DNA from: Lachnospiraceae bacterium
GTDB lineage: Bacteria; Bacillota; Clostridia; Lachnospirales; Lachnospiraceae
Length of the DNA: 64,000 nucleotides
Direction: 5' to 3'
Assembly (NCBI GenBank): GCA_014804695.1
Contig: JAAUZJ010000009.1
Location: forward strand, 1-64,000
Part shown: positions 35,880 through 44,852 of the stretch, one piece after another
Layout of the letters: each line of letters starts with the position of its first letter
How positions within the stretch are numbered: the stretch's first letter is position 1
Notes under the pieces: generated by a model
What the model saw: only the letters and a program-made list of their open reading frames with translations
Told to the model about the DNA's origin: nothing
The model's database searches: none
Made by a program: the position numbers and the translations under genes

Positions 35880-35934
35880 GACCAACGGTCGAAAAGTGTG
35901 TTATTGTTATACCGTGTTTAATCGACTGATGGTC
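35880..35934. promoter_or_regulatory. Candidate TetR operators upstream of the SCP2 operon
   Basis: GACCAACGGTC (35880-35890, a perfect GACC-N3-GGTC palindrome) and GACTGATGGTC (35924-35934) are each followed by GAAAA and lie 44 bp apart, between tetR and the SCP2 gene. TTGACC (35878-35883) overlaps the first site and could be a -35 box with TATTGT at 18 bp. TetR binding would repress the downstream operon. Confidence 0.6.
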
Positions 35935-35960
35935 GAAAAATGTTTTTGAGGAGGAGAAAA

Positions 35961-36407
35961 ATGACATACGCAGAGTTATTTTACGAATTAAAAGGAAAGT
36001 TTATGGGAGCGGATGTGAGTGACATTCATGAACATCTTGCTTTCCAGTTTAATATTGCAGACGAAGAGGCAGGCGGTATTTTCTATGTGGAGGTAAAAGA
36101 GGGAAACCTTTATGTAGAGCCATATGAATATTATGACAGGGATGCAATGTTTACCTGTGCGCCGGACGTACTCATTAAGATTGCAGATGGAGATTTGGAT
36201 CCGGTTGCGGCTTTTACCGAGCAAAAGCTTAAGGTTGAAGGCAATATAGATAAGGCGCTTCGTTTAAAAGAAATCATAGAAATGAAAAAGAGTGCCATGC
36301 AAAGCGAGAAAAATGTCGCAAAAAAGGCGGCTGATAAAGTGGTCGAAACAGTGGTCAAGACTGTGGCCAAGAAAGCCGCAGAGAAGGAAAGTAAGAAGAA
36401 AAAATAA
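35961..36407 (+). CDS. SCP2 sterol-binding-like protein with Lys-rich tail
   Basis: A 148-residue protein. Residues 1-110 match the SCP2 lipid-binding fold: IADGDLDPVAAFTEQKLKVEGNIDKAL is the conserved core (start about 79). A Lys/Ala-rich helical tail (about 112-148, ending KESKKKK) follows. Such proteins bind lipids or act as helper domains for lipid-handling enzymes. ATG 35961 follows GAGGAGGAG; the ATG at 35940 overlaps the operator. It is the first gene of the operon with hydrolase, condensation, carrier and ligase genes, which suggests that it carries or delivers an acyl or lipid substrate. Confidence 0.75.
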   Translation: MTYAELFYELKGKFMGADVSDIHEHLAFQFNIADEEAGGIFYVEVKEGNLYVEPYEYYDRDAMFTCAPDVLIKIADGDLDPVAAFTEQKLKVEGNIDKALRLKEIIEMKKSAMQSEKNVAKKAADKVVETVVKTVAKKAAEKESKKKK

Positions 36408-36448
36408 TTTAAATAGAAGAAGTAATATAAAGAGAGGGAAAAATATTT

Positions 36449-37399
36449 ATGGGAGCGTTGAAAAACATAGCTGCCGCCACAGGTCTTTTTGCTGCGGCAG
36501 GAATAGGTGAAACGGTATATTTTTATAACCGGACTATGAAACGTAATAATGCCAAGACAGAAAGAACTATGAAAATGTCAGGCACTGATTGGAGCAAGTA
36601 TTTTCCGCTTATGGAGGAGCGAAAAGACTTCGTGCTGGATCAGCCTTACAACGAGGTATATATTACCTCTTTTGACGGACTTAAGCTGCATGCTGCATAT
36701 TTTCCGCCAATCAATGATTCAGAGGTAAAAAAAGCAGTAATATGTTTTCATGGCTATACGGGAGAGGGACTCAGCAATCATGTGGCAATAGCGGATTATT
36801 TTCTTAAGCAAGGTTATGCTATATTGCTGCCGGATGCAAGAGCTCATGGTGAGAGCGAGGGCGAGTATATAGGCTTTGGCTGTCTGGACAGGAAGGATGC
36901 GCTTGAATGGATCGACTGGCTGATAGATAAGTGCGGCAAAGATGTTAAGATCATGCTTCATGGTACGTCTATGGGAGGCGCCACGGTACTTATGACAAGC
37001 AGTCTGGATTTACCCGACAATGTAAAAGGTATTGTATCTGACTGCGCTTTTACCTCGCCTAAGGAAGTGTTCACCCATGTGCTTAACAATATGTATCATT
37101 TGCCGGCATTTCCGGCCATACAGGGAGCTGATTTGATCAACAAGAAATTAGCCGGCTACGGAATGGATGAATGCAATGCTAAACGCGAGGTACAAAAGGC
37201 TAAAGTACCCATACTTTTCATACATGGTTCGGCTGATACTTTTGTACCATGCAGTATGTGCGACGAAATCTATGACAACTGTGCCTCACCTAAACGCAAG
37301 CTGATCATAGAGGGTGCGTCCCATGCAGAGAGCTACTACAAGGATATGGAGACTTATGAAAAGGCGCTGACGGAGTTCGCGGAAGAAATATTAGGGTGA
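36449..37399 (+). CDS. Alpha/beta hydrolase (membrane-anchored, BAAT/serine aminopeptidase-like)
   Basis: A 316-residue hydrolase. An N-terminal hydrophobic segment (about 3-24) could anchor it. The oxyanion loop is ICFHGYTGEG (about 91-100), the nucleophile elbow HGTSMGG (about 170-176), the acid FIHGSADTFVP (about 251-261) and the His in EGASHAESY (about 283-291). It should cleave esters, thioesters or amides. GAGAGGGAAAA sets the start. In the operon it is 16 bp before the condensation gene, a position that suits a product-releasing or proofreading hydrolase. Confidence 0.82.
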   Translation: MGALKNIAAATGLFAAAGIGETVYFYNRTMKRNNAKTERTMKMSGTDWSKYFPLMEERKDFVLDQPYNEVYITSFDGLKLHAAYFPPINDSEVKKAVICFHGYTGEGLSNHVAIADYFLKQGYAILLPDARAHGESEGEYIGFGCLDRKDALEWIDWLIDKCGKDVKIMLHGTSMGGATVLMTSSLDLPDNVKGIVSDCAFTSPKEVFTHVLNNMYHLPAFPAIQGADLINKKLAGYGMDECNAKREVQKAKVPILFIHGSADTFVPCSMCDEIYDNCASPKRKLIIEGASHAESYYKDMETYEKALTEFAEEILG

Positions 37400-37415
37400 A
37401 AGGCAGGGTATTAAT

Positions 37416-38819
37416 ATGAAGACAAGAAAAGGTTACAAAGTATATCAACTGACAGTGGCGCAGAAGTTCCATAATTTTTATTCGCAGTACTGTCCGGGAA
37501 AAGAGATTTTGAATGTGGGCACGAGTCTTACAATAGAGTTTGAACTGAATATTGACGAACTTAGGAAGGCCATTTACAAAGCATACGAACGCTGCGAGTC
37601 CATGAGGGCAAGACTGGCGTATGACAAGAAAGAAGAAGAATGGTATCAGTACATTGTAGATAAAGAAGAACGTGAAATAGACTTTGTGGATTTTTCGGGA
37701 AAAACTATGGAAGAAGCAGAAGCCGAGATGACTGCATGGACGCGTATACCTTTTGATAAAGAAGATATGCCAATGAACAAAGTTACGATTATTAAGACGC
37801 CTGATGGTTTTGAAGGTATGTTTATTGTGGGAGACCATAGATTTCTTGACGCTCAATCGTTAATCTGTTTTATGAAGGATGTTATAGAGCTGTATTGTAA
37901 CGCCAACTTTGAAGGAATTCCGTATCCGGCGGACATGCGTTCGTATATCGAGCAGGTTGAGAAAGATCTGGCTTATGAAGCCGGCAGCAAGGCTCAGGCA
38001 AGAGACAGGGAATATTTCCACAAATTGATCGAGGAGTCGGAGCCTATTTACAACGGTATAGAAGGTCCGAAGAAACTTGAGGAAGCAAGGGCGGCAACAG
38101 GTAATCCTAATCTCAGGGCAGCAGTAACCGGCTCAGACAGTTTTGCGGCTGCTATAGATATTTTCCATCTGGAGGAGGAACCGACAAGGCGGCTTATGAC
38201 ATTTTGCGAAGAACAGCATATATCATTACAATGTCTGCTTGTTATGGGTATACGTACTTATCTGCAAAAACTTAACCAATGCGATGATGTGTCGATGCAG
38301 ATCGCGTATGCACGCAGGGCTACGCTTTTGGAGAAAAAATCAGGCGGTACGCGTATTCACTGCTTCCCGTTTAGAACAGTGATTTCAGAGGATAAGACCT
38401 TTCTGGAAGGAATTCATGAAATCAGGGACAGACAGAATGAAGTATTCCGTTATGTGAATTTTAATCCTGCAGAGTATCTTGCTTACAGGGGACAGTGCTA
38501 TAATCCTCCGAGAGGTATGGGCTATGAGACCATATCGCTCACCTATCAGCCGGCAACTTTAAGGGAAAAAGGTCTGACGGACTTGGGTGGTATCAGATAC
38601 AAAACAAAGAGATACTGCAACGGTTATTATTCGGACGGAATGTACCTGACAGTTATGCATAGACCGGAAGACAACGGACTCGACTTCAGCTTCGAGCATC
38701 AGACGAAGGCTTATACCAAAGAACAGCTTGAATATTTTTATTACTATATATGTAAGATTATGTTCAAAGGTATAGAGAATCCTGATCTTCCGATTGGAGA
38801 TATTATAAAACTGGTGTAA
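37416..38819 (+). CDS. Condensation-domain-like acyltransferase
   Basis: A 467-residue protein with the NRPS condensation / alcohol acetyltransferase fold. The active-site motif appears as GDHRFLDAQSL (about 139-149), keeping the second His and the Asp of HHxxxDG while the Gly is Ala. The C-terminal EHQTKAYTKEQLEYFYYYIC is typical. No membrane segment or adenylation domain. It probably joins an acyl or peptidyl group carried by the downstream carrier protein to an acceptor. The reading frame opens after AAAGGCAGGGTATTAAT and is 30 bp before the carrier gene. Confidence 0.8.
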   Translation: MKTRKGYKVYQLTVAQKFHNFYSQYCPGKEILNVGTSLTIEFELNIDELRKAIYKAYERCESMRARLAYDKKEEEWYQYIVDKEEREIDFVDFSGKTMEEAEAEMTAWTRIPFDKEDMPMNKVTIIKTPDGFEGMFIVGDHRFLDAQSLICFMKDVIELYCNANFEGIPYPADMRSYIEQVEKDLAYEAGSKAQARDREYFHKLIEESEPIYNGIEGPKKLEEARAATGNPNLRAAVTGSDSFAAAIDIFHLEEEPTRRLMTFCEEQHISLQCLLVMGIRTYLQKLNQCDDVSMQIAYARRATLLEKKSGGTRIHCFPFRTVISEDKTFLEGIHEIRDRQNEVFRYVNFNPAEYLAYRGQCYNPPRGMGYETISLTYQPATLREKGLTDLGGIRYKTKRYCNGYYSDGMYLTVMHRPEDNGLDFSFEHQTKAYTKEQLEYFYYYICKIMFKGIENPDLPIGDIIKLV

Positions 38820-38849
38820 TATAAAATAAAAAAGAAAGGATGTAGAAAA

Positions 38850-39074
38850 ATGTTTGATCAATTAGCAGATATTATAGTAAATTACGTTGAGGTTAAAAGA
38901 GAGGATATAAAGCCGGAGTCGCGTTTTATGGAAGACTTGGGTTTCACCTCGTTTGATTTTATGAGTATGCTCGGTGAGGTTGAGGATACGTTGGAAGTTG
39001 AGATTAATCCGGAAGATGCAGCAGACATCCGCACAGTGCAGGAAGCAGTGGACTATCTTTCAAAGCTGCAATAG
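38850..39074 (+). CDS. Acyl/peptidyl carrier protein
   Basis: A 74-residue acidic carrier protein. The phosphopantetheine site is in EDLGFTSFDFMSML, with the attachment Ser in FTSFDF (about residue 34); the usual Asp before it is Thr. It is far too acidic and short to be anything else. AGAAAGGA precedes the ATG. It lies between condensation and AMP-ligase genes, so the ligase probably loads it and the condensation protein uses it. Confidence 0.88.
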   Translation: MFDQLADIIVNYVEVKREDIKPESRFMEDLGFTSFDFMSMLGEVEDTLEVEINPEDAADIRTVQEAVDYLSKLQ

Positions 39075-39125
39075 TTTCTTTATATTTGATTAACAGGCGT
39101 GAAGTTCACGCAGATAGGAGTATAT

Positions 39126-40664
39126 ATGGTTGAATTACGCAGTACAATACGGGAACTGCTTGTAAAGGCAGCAGAAGCTTATGATACGCAGGACGCAGTC
39201 AGATATAAGGTGAAAAGCGCCGGAGAGAGCGGTAAAAAAGAGACGGCTGTGGAGACTAAGTCATATAGACAACTGAGAGAAGACAGTGAACGTTTTACCT
39301 CAGCGATTGAAGAGCTGGGGGAACAGGGAAAGCACATCGCTATAATAGGAGCGACGTCTTACTCATGGATTACAGCATATTACGGTATCGTGAACGGAGG
39401 AAGCGTGGCAGTGCCGCTTGATGCAAACCTTCCGGATGCAGATTTGTGCGAGCTGCTTGACAGGGCAGATGTGACTACGCTTGTTTATGATGAGACTAAG
39501 GCGGGAGTAGCTGCCATGTCGGCCGCAAGCTGTCCTAAGCTTAAAAACATTGTAGCAATGGAGGCAGAAAGCAAGGTTCCCGATGTTTTGCATATGTGGG
39601 AGCTTATTGCGAAGGCACAGCCGAAGGCAGATTATGAACCTAAGCCGGAAGATTTGGCTACGATCATGTTCACATCGGGCACCACCGGTAAAAGTAAGGG
39701 CGTAATGCTTACCCATAGAAATCTGGCAGAGAATGCAACTGCACAGGATATGGGATATGAGCCGGGAATGGTTATAATGAGTGTGCTGCCAATACACCAT
39801 GCGTACTGCCTGAGTATGGATATTTTGAAGGGAACTTCCATAGGCGCGATCATATGTATAAATGATTCTCTTTTGAGAGTGGCCCAGAATATTAAACTTT
39901 TCGAGCCGAATATGATTCTGATGGTTCCGCTCATGATAGAAACGCTTGCGAAGAAACTTGAGGGAGCAGCGCTTATTCCTGCACCGATCATCAAGGCTAA
40001 GGTATTTGGCAAGCAGTTCCATACGGTATGCAGCGGAGGAGCCTATTTGAATCCTGAATATGTTGATTTCTTTAAAAAGTATGATATTACCATTTTACAG
40101 GGCTACGGAATGACCGAGTGCGCCCCTGTTATAAGTATGAACCGCAATGACGCAATGAAAAAAGGTTCCATAGGAAAAGCTATGCCAAACTGCGAGGTGA
40201 AAATCGTAGATGAAGAAATATGGGTAAAGGGTACAAGCGTTATGCAGGGTTATTACCAAATGCCCGAAGAAACGGCACAGACACTTGAGGATGGCTGGCT
40301 TAAGACGGGAGACCTTGGCTACATAGATGAGGAAGGGTTCATTTTCCTTACCGGGCGTAAGAAGAATCTGATCATTACGCCAAACGGCGAGAATGTATCA
40401 CCTGAAGAAATTGAAAACAAACTTGGTGAAAACCGTCTGGTGCAGGAAGTTCTTGTACGCGAGAGTGACGGCGTTATCGAAGCGGAAATCTTCCCCGATC
40501 TTGAGTATGTTAAGAAGAAAAGGATTAAGGATGTACAGGCACAGCTTCAGAGCATTATAGATGATTACAATAAAGCAGCGCCGCTTTATAAGCGTATATT
40601 TAAGCTTAAGGTGCGGGATACGGAGTTTGAAAAAAATACGACTAAGAAGATAAAAAGGTTTTAG
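39126..40664 (+). CDS. AMP-dependent synthetase/ligase (ANL superfamily)
   Basis: A 512-residue adenylate-forming enzyme. The phosphate loop is MFTSGTTGKSKG (about 179-190), later motifs are GYGMTECAP (about 328-336), DGWLKTGDLGYID (about 391-403), LTGRKKNLI (about 409-417) and the catalytic Lys near the end in FEKNTTKKIKRF. It should activate a carboxylate as an adenylate and load it on the neighbouring carrier protein. ATAGGAG supports the ATG at 39126 against a GTG at 39099. It closes the operon and is followed by a strong terminator. Confidence 0.9.
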   Translation: MVELRSTIRELLVKAAEAYDTQDAVRYKVKSAGESGKKETAVETKSYRQLREDSERFTSAIEELGEQGKHIAIIGATSYSWITAYYGIVNGGSVAVPLDANLPDADLCELLDRADVTTLVYDETKAGVAAMSAASCPKLKNIVAMEAESKVPDVLHMWELIAKAQPKADYEPKPEDLATIMFTSGTTGKSKGVMLTHRNLAENATAQDMGYEPGMVIMSVLPIHHAYCLSMDILKGTSIGAIICINDSLLRVAQNIKLFEPNMILMVPLMIETLAKKLEGAALIPAPIIKAKVFGKQFHTVCSGGAYLNPEYVDFFKKYDITILQGYGMTECAPVISMNRNDAMKKGSIGKAMPNCEVKIVDEEIWVKGTSVMQGYYQMPEETAQTLEDGWLKTGDLGYIDEEGFIFLTGRKKNLIITPNGENVSPEEIENKLGENRLVQEVLVRESDGVIEAEIFPDLEYVKKKRIKDVQAQLQSIIDDYNKAAPLYKRIFKLKVRDTEFEKNTTKKIKRF

Positions 40665-40708
40665 CTTAAAGCATAAAAAGCAGGCTAAAGCAGGGCATTG
40701 AGATTAAG

Positions 40709-40745
40709 ACAGGGCAGCAGTTGAATTGCTGTTCTGTTTTTTATA
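40709..40745 (+). terminator. Rho-independent terminator of the SCP2-ligase operon
   Basis: An 11-bp stem (40709-40719 with 40727-40737, two G-U pairs) around a 7-nt loop, followed by six T residues. It lies 45 bp after the ligase stop. Confidence 0.85.
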
Positions 40746-40838
40746 TAATGTTAATAGGTGATTGTAAAACAAATTATTTCAAATACCTTAGTATCGTAAT
40801 TACCTAGATAAAATATTAATACAAGGAATGAAGTTGTA

Positions 40839-41903
40839 ATGCAGGAAAAAATATATGTTTCAAAAAATGACAATAGTGTCAATAATTTCACATCCGTTAC
40901 AGAGGCAATACAAAGCATACCAAAGGATAATCAGACGCCTGTGACTATTTACATTGCCCCGGGAATTTATCATGAAAAGATCACAATCGACAGATCCTAT
41001 GTCACTCTTGAAGGAATTGGTGAAAGCAATAAAGACACGATTCTTACATATGATGATTACGCCTTTTTTATAATGGAGGATGGGCTGAAGAGGGGAACTT
41101 TCCGTTCCTACTCTGTATTTATTGACGCCCACGATGTTACTTTAAAGAATCTTACCATAGAAAATGCTTCGGGAGATTCTCTTTCGCATGGACAGGGAAT
41201 CGCCTTATATGCAGATGGTGACAGACTTGTCATAAATTCCTGCAACATTATCGGACATCAGGATACCCTTTTTACAGGACCTCTTCCACCCAAGGAAATT
41301 ATAAAAAACGGTTTCATAGGTCCTAAGCAATTTGCACCGAGAATTCATGGGAGACAGTATTATACGAATTGTTATATTTGCGGAGATGTGGATTTCATTT
41401 TCGGAAGCGCCACGGCATATTTTGAAAACTGCACTATTGAATCACTTAGGCATGTGCCAGAGGGCGTAACCGAAATTGGTAAAGAGATAGAAATAGACGA
41501 GGAATCAGGGCAGCACATACAGGGATATATTACGGCAGCGTCAACGCCGGAAGGAGAAGCGTATGGCTATGTCTTTAGTGAATGTCACCTTATATCAAAT
41601 GAGTGCCCGCAGGAAACTGTGTATTTAGGAAGACCTTGGCGTGATTACGCTAAAACTGTATTTATTGATTGTGATATGGCTGATCATATCCATCCTAAAT
41701 TATTTCATGACTGGAATAAAGAAAATGCAAGAAAAAATGTTTTATATGGGGTTTATGACAGCGAATTAGACAGTGATACAAATAGTGATGCAGACGAAGC
41801 CTTTTCCGGGCGAGCCGATTTTGTTAAAAAATTAAGTAGTGAAGAAGCCGGATGCCTTACCAAAGAGCGTGTATTATCGGGCAGTGACGGATGGCTTGCA
41901 TAA
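40839..41903 (+). CDS. Pectinesterase (cytoplasmic-type, CE8)
   Basis: A 354-residue single-domain right-handed beta-helix pectin methylesterase. The conserved motifs are GHQDTLFTG (about 138), GDVDFIFGSA (about 181), in which both catalytic Asp residues lie, and LGRPWRDYAKT (about 262), carrying the Arg. There is no signal peptide or membrane segment, so it should demethylate pectic oligosaccharides inside the cell. AAGGA lies 12 bases before the ATG. It stands alone with no pectate lyase or transporter beside it. Two TGACA-N4-TGTCA palindromes lie in it (40868, 41219). Confidence 0.9.
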   Translation: MQEKIYVSKNDNSVNNFTSVTEAIQSIPKDNQTPVTIYIAPGIYHEKITIDRSYVTLEGIGESNKDTILTYDDYAFFIMEDGLKRGTFRSYSVFIDAHDVTLKNLTIENASGDSLSHGQGIALYADGDRLVINSCNIIGHQDTLFTGPLPPKEIIKNGFIGPKQFAPRIHGRQYYTNCYICGDVDFIFGSATAYFENCTIESLRHVPEGVTEIGKEIEIDEESGQHIQGYITAASTPEGEAYGYVFSECHLISNECPQETVYLGRPWRDYAKTVFIDCDMADHIHPKLFHDWNKENARKNVLYGVYDSELDSDTNSDADEAFSGRADFVKKLSSEEAGCLTKERVLSGSDGWLA

Positions 41904-42007
41904 GCAAATCATAATTTAAGACAATCCATTATTGTCAAAATTTGCAAAAAGATGTATAGTAAATATATATTCATATGGTAATTCTATACAAAATTACATA
42001 AAAAGGA

Positions 42008-42829
42008 ATGGTTACAAAAGTGGTTAACATAACTAAAGATAATTTCAGTCTAGAGCAAATCTGTAAATCCGGTCAGTGTTTTCGTATGTTTCAGGAAAGT
42101 GACAATTTATACAGTGTAATTGCCGGTAACCGCTATCTTGAAGTGGAACAGCAGGGAAACCAGTGTATTTTTCATTGTGATGATTCCGAGTTTGATGATT
42201 TTTGGAAAAAGTATTTTGACTTAGATAACGATTATGCTGGCTATATTTCCCGGATTGATTCCGCGGATGAATATCTGGTTAAGGCGGCGGCTTTTGGCTC
42301 CGGAATTCGTATTCTGCATCAGGATTTATGGGAAATGATTGTAACATTCCTGATTTCGCAGCAAAATAATATTACCAGAATCAGACGATGCATAAATAAT
42401 ATATGTGAACGTTACGGAGAAGCTCAGATGACTCCACAGGGTAAAACATTCTATTCGTTTCCTAAACCGGAATCGTTGTCCGGCTTGGCAGAGGATGCGC
42501 TGATGGAATGCAATCTTGGCTACCGCAGTAAATATGTAGTCCGTACCGCAGGAAGTATAGTTTCGGGAGATATAAGTCTGGATGATTTAGCTAATATGTC
42601 ATATCCGGAGGCAAGAACAGAGCTGCTTAAATTATACGGAGTAGGGGGAAAGGTTGCAGACTGCATATGCCTTTTTGCCTTACACCATTTACAGGCCTTC
42701 CCGATTGACACACATATCAATCAGGCGCTTAACGGCCATTATCAGAATGGCTTTCCAAATGACAGATATGACGGTTATCAGGGCGTTATGCAGCAGTATA
42801 TATTTTATTATGAGTTATTTAATAATTAA
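42008..42829 (+). CDS. ogg: 8-oxoguanine DNA glycosylase (OGG1-type)
   Basis: A 273-residue DNA glycosylase/lyase. The helix-hairpin-helix is KLYGVGGKVADCICLFAL, with catalytic Lys in VGGKVAD (about 217) and the catalytic Asp in FPIDTHINQAL (about 236). The N-terminal SLEQICKSGQCFRM matches OGG1. It removes 8-oxoguanine and nicks the strand by beta elimination. The start is uncertain: ATG 42008 abuts AAGGA, and GTG 42020 has it at 12 bases. It precedes recQ, with 83 bp between. Confidence 0.88.
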   Translation: MVTKVVNITKDNFSLEQICKSGQCFRMFQESDNLYSVIAGNRYLEVEQQGNQCIFHCDDSEFDDFWKKYFDLDNDYAGYISRIDSADEYLVKAAAFGSGIRILHQDLWEMIVTFLISQQNNITRIRRCINNICERYGEAQMTPQGKTFYSFPKPESLSGLAEDALMECNLGYRSKYVVRTAGSIVSGDISLDDLANMSYPEARTELLKLYGVGGKVADCICLFALHHLQAFPIDTHINQALNGHYQNGFPNDRYDGYQGVMQQYIFYYELFNN

Positions 42830-42912
42830 TTCAGAAAAAAGACTTTCGTAACCGCCAGGTCAGAAATATACAATGAGAGGACAAAGCCCCCAACGCTTTG
42901 TTAAAATAATTT

Positions 42913-44802
42913 ATGGATAAATTCGATATACTTAATAAATACTTTGGCTATACCTCTTTCAGGGAAGGCCAGGAAAGTCTGATAGGCAGCATCTTAGATG
43001 GCAAGGACGTGCTTGGCATCATGCCTACTGGAGCCGGTAAGTCTCTTTGTTATCAGGTTCCTGCGCTTCTTATGCCGGGAATTACATTAGTCATTTCACC
43101 GCTTATATCCTTGATGAAGGATCAGGTTCAGGCATTAAATCAGGCGGGTATTCATGCCGCCTATATCAATAGTTCCCTGAGTGAATCCCAGATTTCCAAA
43201 GCTTTGCAGCTGGCGGCTGCCGGACAGTACAAGATCATTTATGTGGCGCCTGAACGGCTTGAAACCTATGATTTTATGAACTTTGTCAGACAGGTGGAGA
43301 TTTCCATGCTTACAGTGGATGAGGCTCATTGTATATCGCAGTGGGGACAGGATTTCCGCCCGAGTTATCTGAAAATCGTACAATTCATAAATAAACTGGA
43401 TAAAAGACCGATCATCACCGCATTTACCGCAACAGCTACCGAGAATGTAAAAGAAGATATTGTCTGCGTTCTTGGATTGAAAAATCCTGACATACTTGTC
43501 ACCGGATTTGACAGGAAAAATCTTTATTTTGCGGTGGAAACTCCGAAGAAAAAAGACACATATGTCATAGATTATATAGATAAGCACAGCACGGATAGCG
43601 GAATAATTTATTGCGCTACCAGAAGGAATGTGGATAATCTTTATGAAAAGCTAAGTAAACAGGATGTTGCGGTTACAAAATATCATGCGGGGTTAACGAG
43701 TGAGGAACGCAGGCTGAATCAGGAAAATTTTATCTATGACCGGACTCCTGTTATGATAGCCACCAATGCCTTTGGCATGGGTATAGACAAGTCCAATGTC
43801 CGCTATGTAATTCATTACAATATGCCGCAGAGTCTGGAAAATTATTATCAGGAAGCGGGGCGTGCGGGACGTGACGGCGAGCGCGCCGAATGTATTTTAT
43901 TATATTCCGCGCAAGATGTTGTAATTAATCGCTTTTTGTTAGATAATAAAGAACAGAACGGTGAATATACACAGGATGAGATTAATGCCATACGGGAACG
44001 GGATGAGGAACGCCTTAAGGCTATGACTCATTATTGCATGTTAACCGCTTGTTTCAGGGAGTATATTCTTAATTATTTTGGTGAAAAAGGTGAACCATAT
44101 TGTGGCAACTGTCTTAATTGCAACAGAGAATTTGAAGAAGTTGATGTTACGGAGGCGGCTTTACGAATCATTTCCTGCATAGTGGAGGCAGGTCAGCGGT
44201 ATGGGATCAATGTTATTGCAGGAATACTTGCAGGCAGCAGTCGTGCCAAGCTGCGGGAATATGGCGTACTTGAATATAAATCATTTGGAAGTCTGAGTGA
44301 AATAAATGAGGTCGAAATTAAGCAGATTATAAATATTATGCTGATGAATAACCTCTTGTGGCAGACAAACGATAAGTATTCGCTTTTAAAATTGACGGAC
44401 AAGGCAGATGAAATTATGAAAAGTGACACACGTGTCATATATAAACGCCCTAAGAAAAACCCGGAGACCGAAAAAGAAACAGCTTCGGCCACCGCAAAAA
44501 GAGCATCGTCTAAGATGCGCCGTTCGGATACTCTAAACTCCAGAGGCTTAGAATTATTTGAGCAGCTTAGGGATCTGCGTAAGACTATTGCCAAAGAAGA
44601 AGGCATGCCGCCTTATATAATTTTTTCGGATAAGACATTAGTTGACATGTGTGTCAGGTCACCTTTTGATAAAAGCGAAATGCTTAAAGTAACCGGTGTG
44701 GGAGAAAATAAGTATGAAAAATACGGAGAGCGTTTTTTGAATGTAATATTGGAATACACCGGAGGAGTACGTGAGAAGTTTTATTTTGGGGATATGTTTT
44801 AA
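42913..44802 (+). CDS. recQ: ATP-dependent DNA helicase RecQ
   Basis: A 629-residue RecQ-family helicase. Walker A PTGAGKS (about 38), DEAHCISQWGQDFRP (about 135), helicase motif VI QEAGRAGRDGE (about 318), a zinc site CMLTAC...CGNCLNC (about 376-401), a winged-helix region, and an HRDC domain from about 543. It unwinds DNA 3' to 5' in recombination and repair. No good Shine-Dalgarno sequence is visible before the ATG. It contains three TGACA-N4-TGTCA copies. Confidence 0.95.
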   Translation: MDKFDILNKYFGYTSFREGQESLIGSILDGKDVLGIMPTGAGKSLCYQVPALLMPGITLVISPLISLMKDQVQALNQAGIHAAYINSSLSESQISKALQLAAAGQYKIIYVAPERLETYDFMNFVRQVEISMLTVDEAHCISQWGQDFRPSYLKIVQFINKLDKRPIITAFTATATENVKEDIVCVLGLKNPDILVTGFDRKNLYFAVETPKKKDTYVIDYIDKHSTDSGIIYCATRRNVDNLYEKLSKQDVAVTKYHAGLTSEERRLNQENFIYDRTPVMIATNAFGMGIDKSNVRYVIHYNMPQSLENYYQEAGRAGRDGERAECILLYSAQDVVINRFLLDNKEQNGEYTQDEINAIRERDEERLKAMTHYCMLTACFREYILNYFGEKGEPYCGNCLNCNREFEEVDVTEAALRIISCIVEAGQRYGINVIAGILAGSSRAKLREYGVLEYKSFGSLSEINEVEIKQIINIMLMNNLLWQTNDKYSLLKLTDKADEIMKSDTRVIYKRPKKNPETEKETASATAKRASSKMRRSDTLNSRGLELFEQLRDLRKTIAKEEGMPPYIIFSDKTLVDMCVRSPFDKSEMLKVTGVGENKYEKYGERFLNVILEYTGGVREKFYFGDMF

Positions 44803-44852
44803 TTAAATGACAAAAATGAAATAGCAAAAATATATAAAAATGGGGGTATATT

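Noticed and set aside
42513..44802. Ogg and recQ as a single defence operon
   Set aside because: They are separated by 83 bp with no sign of coupling, and both are common core repair genes.
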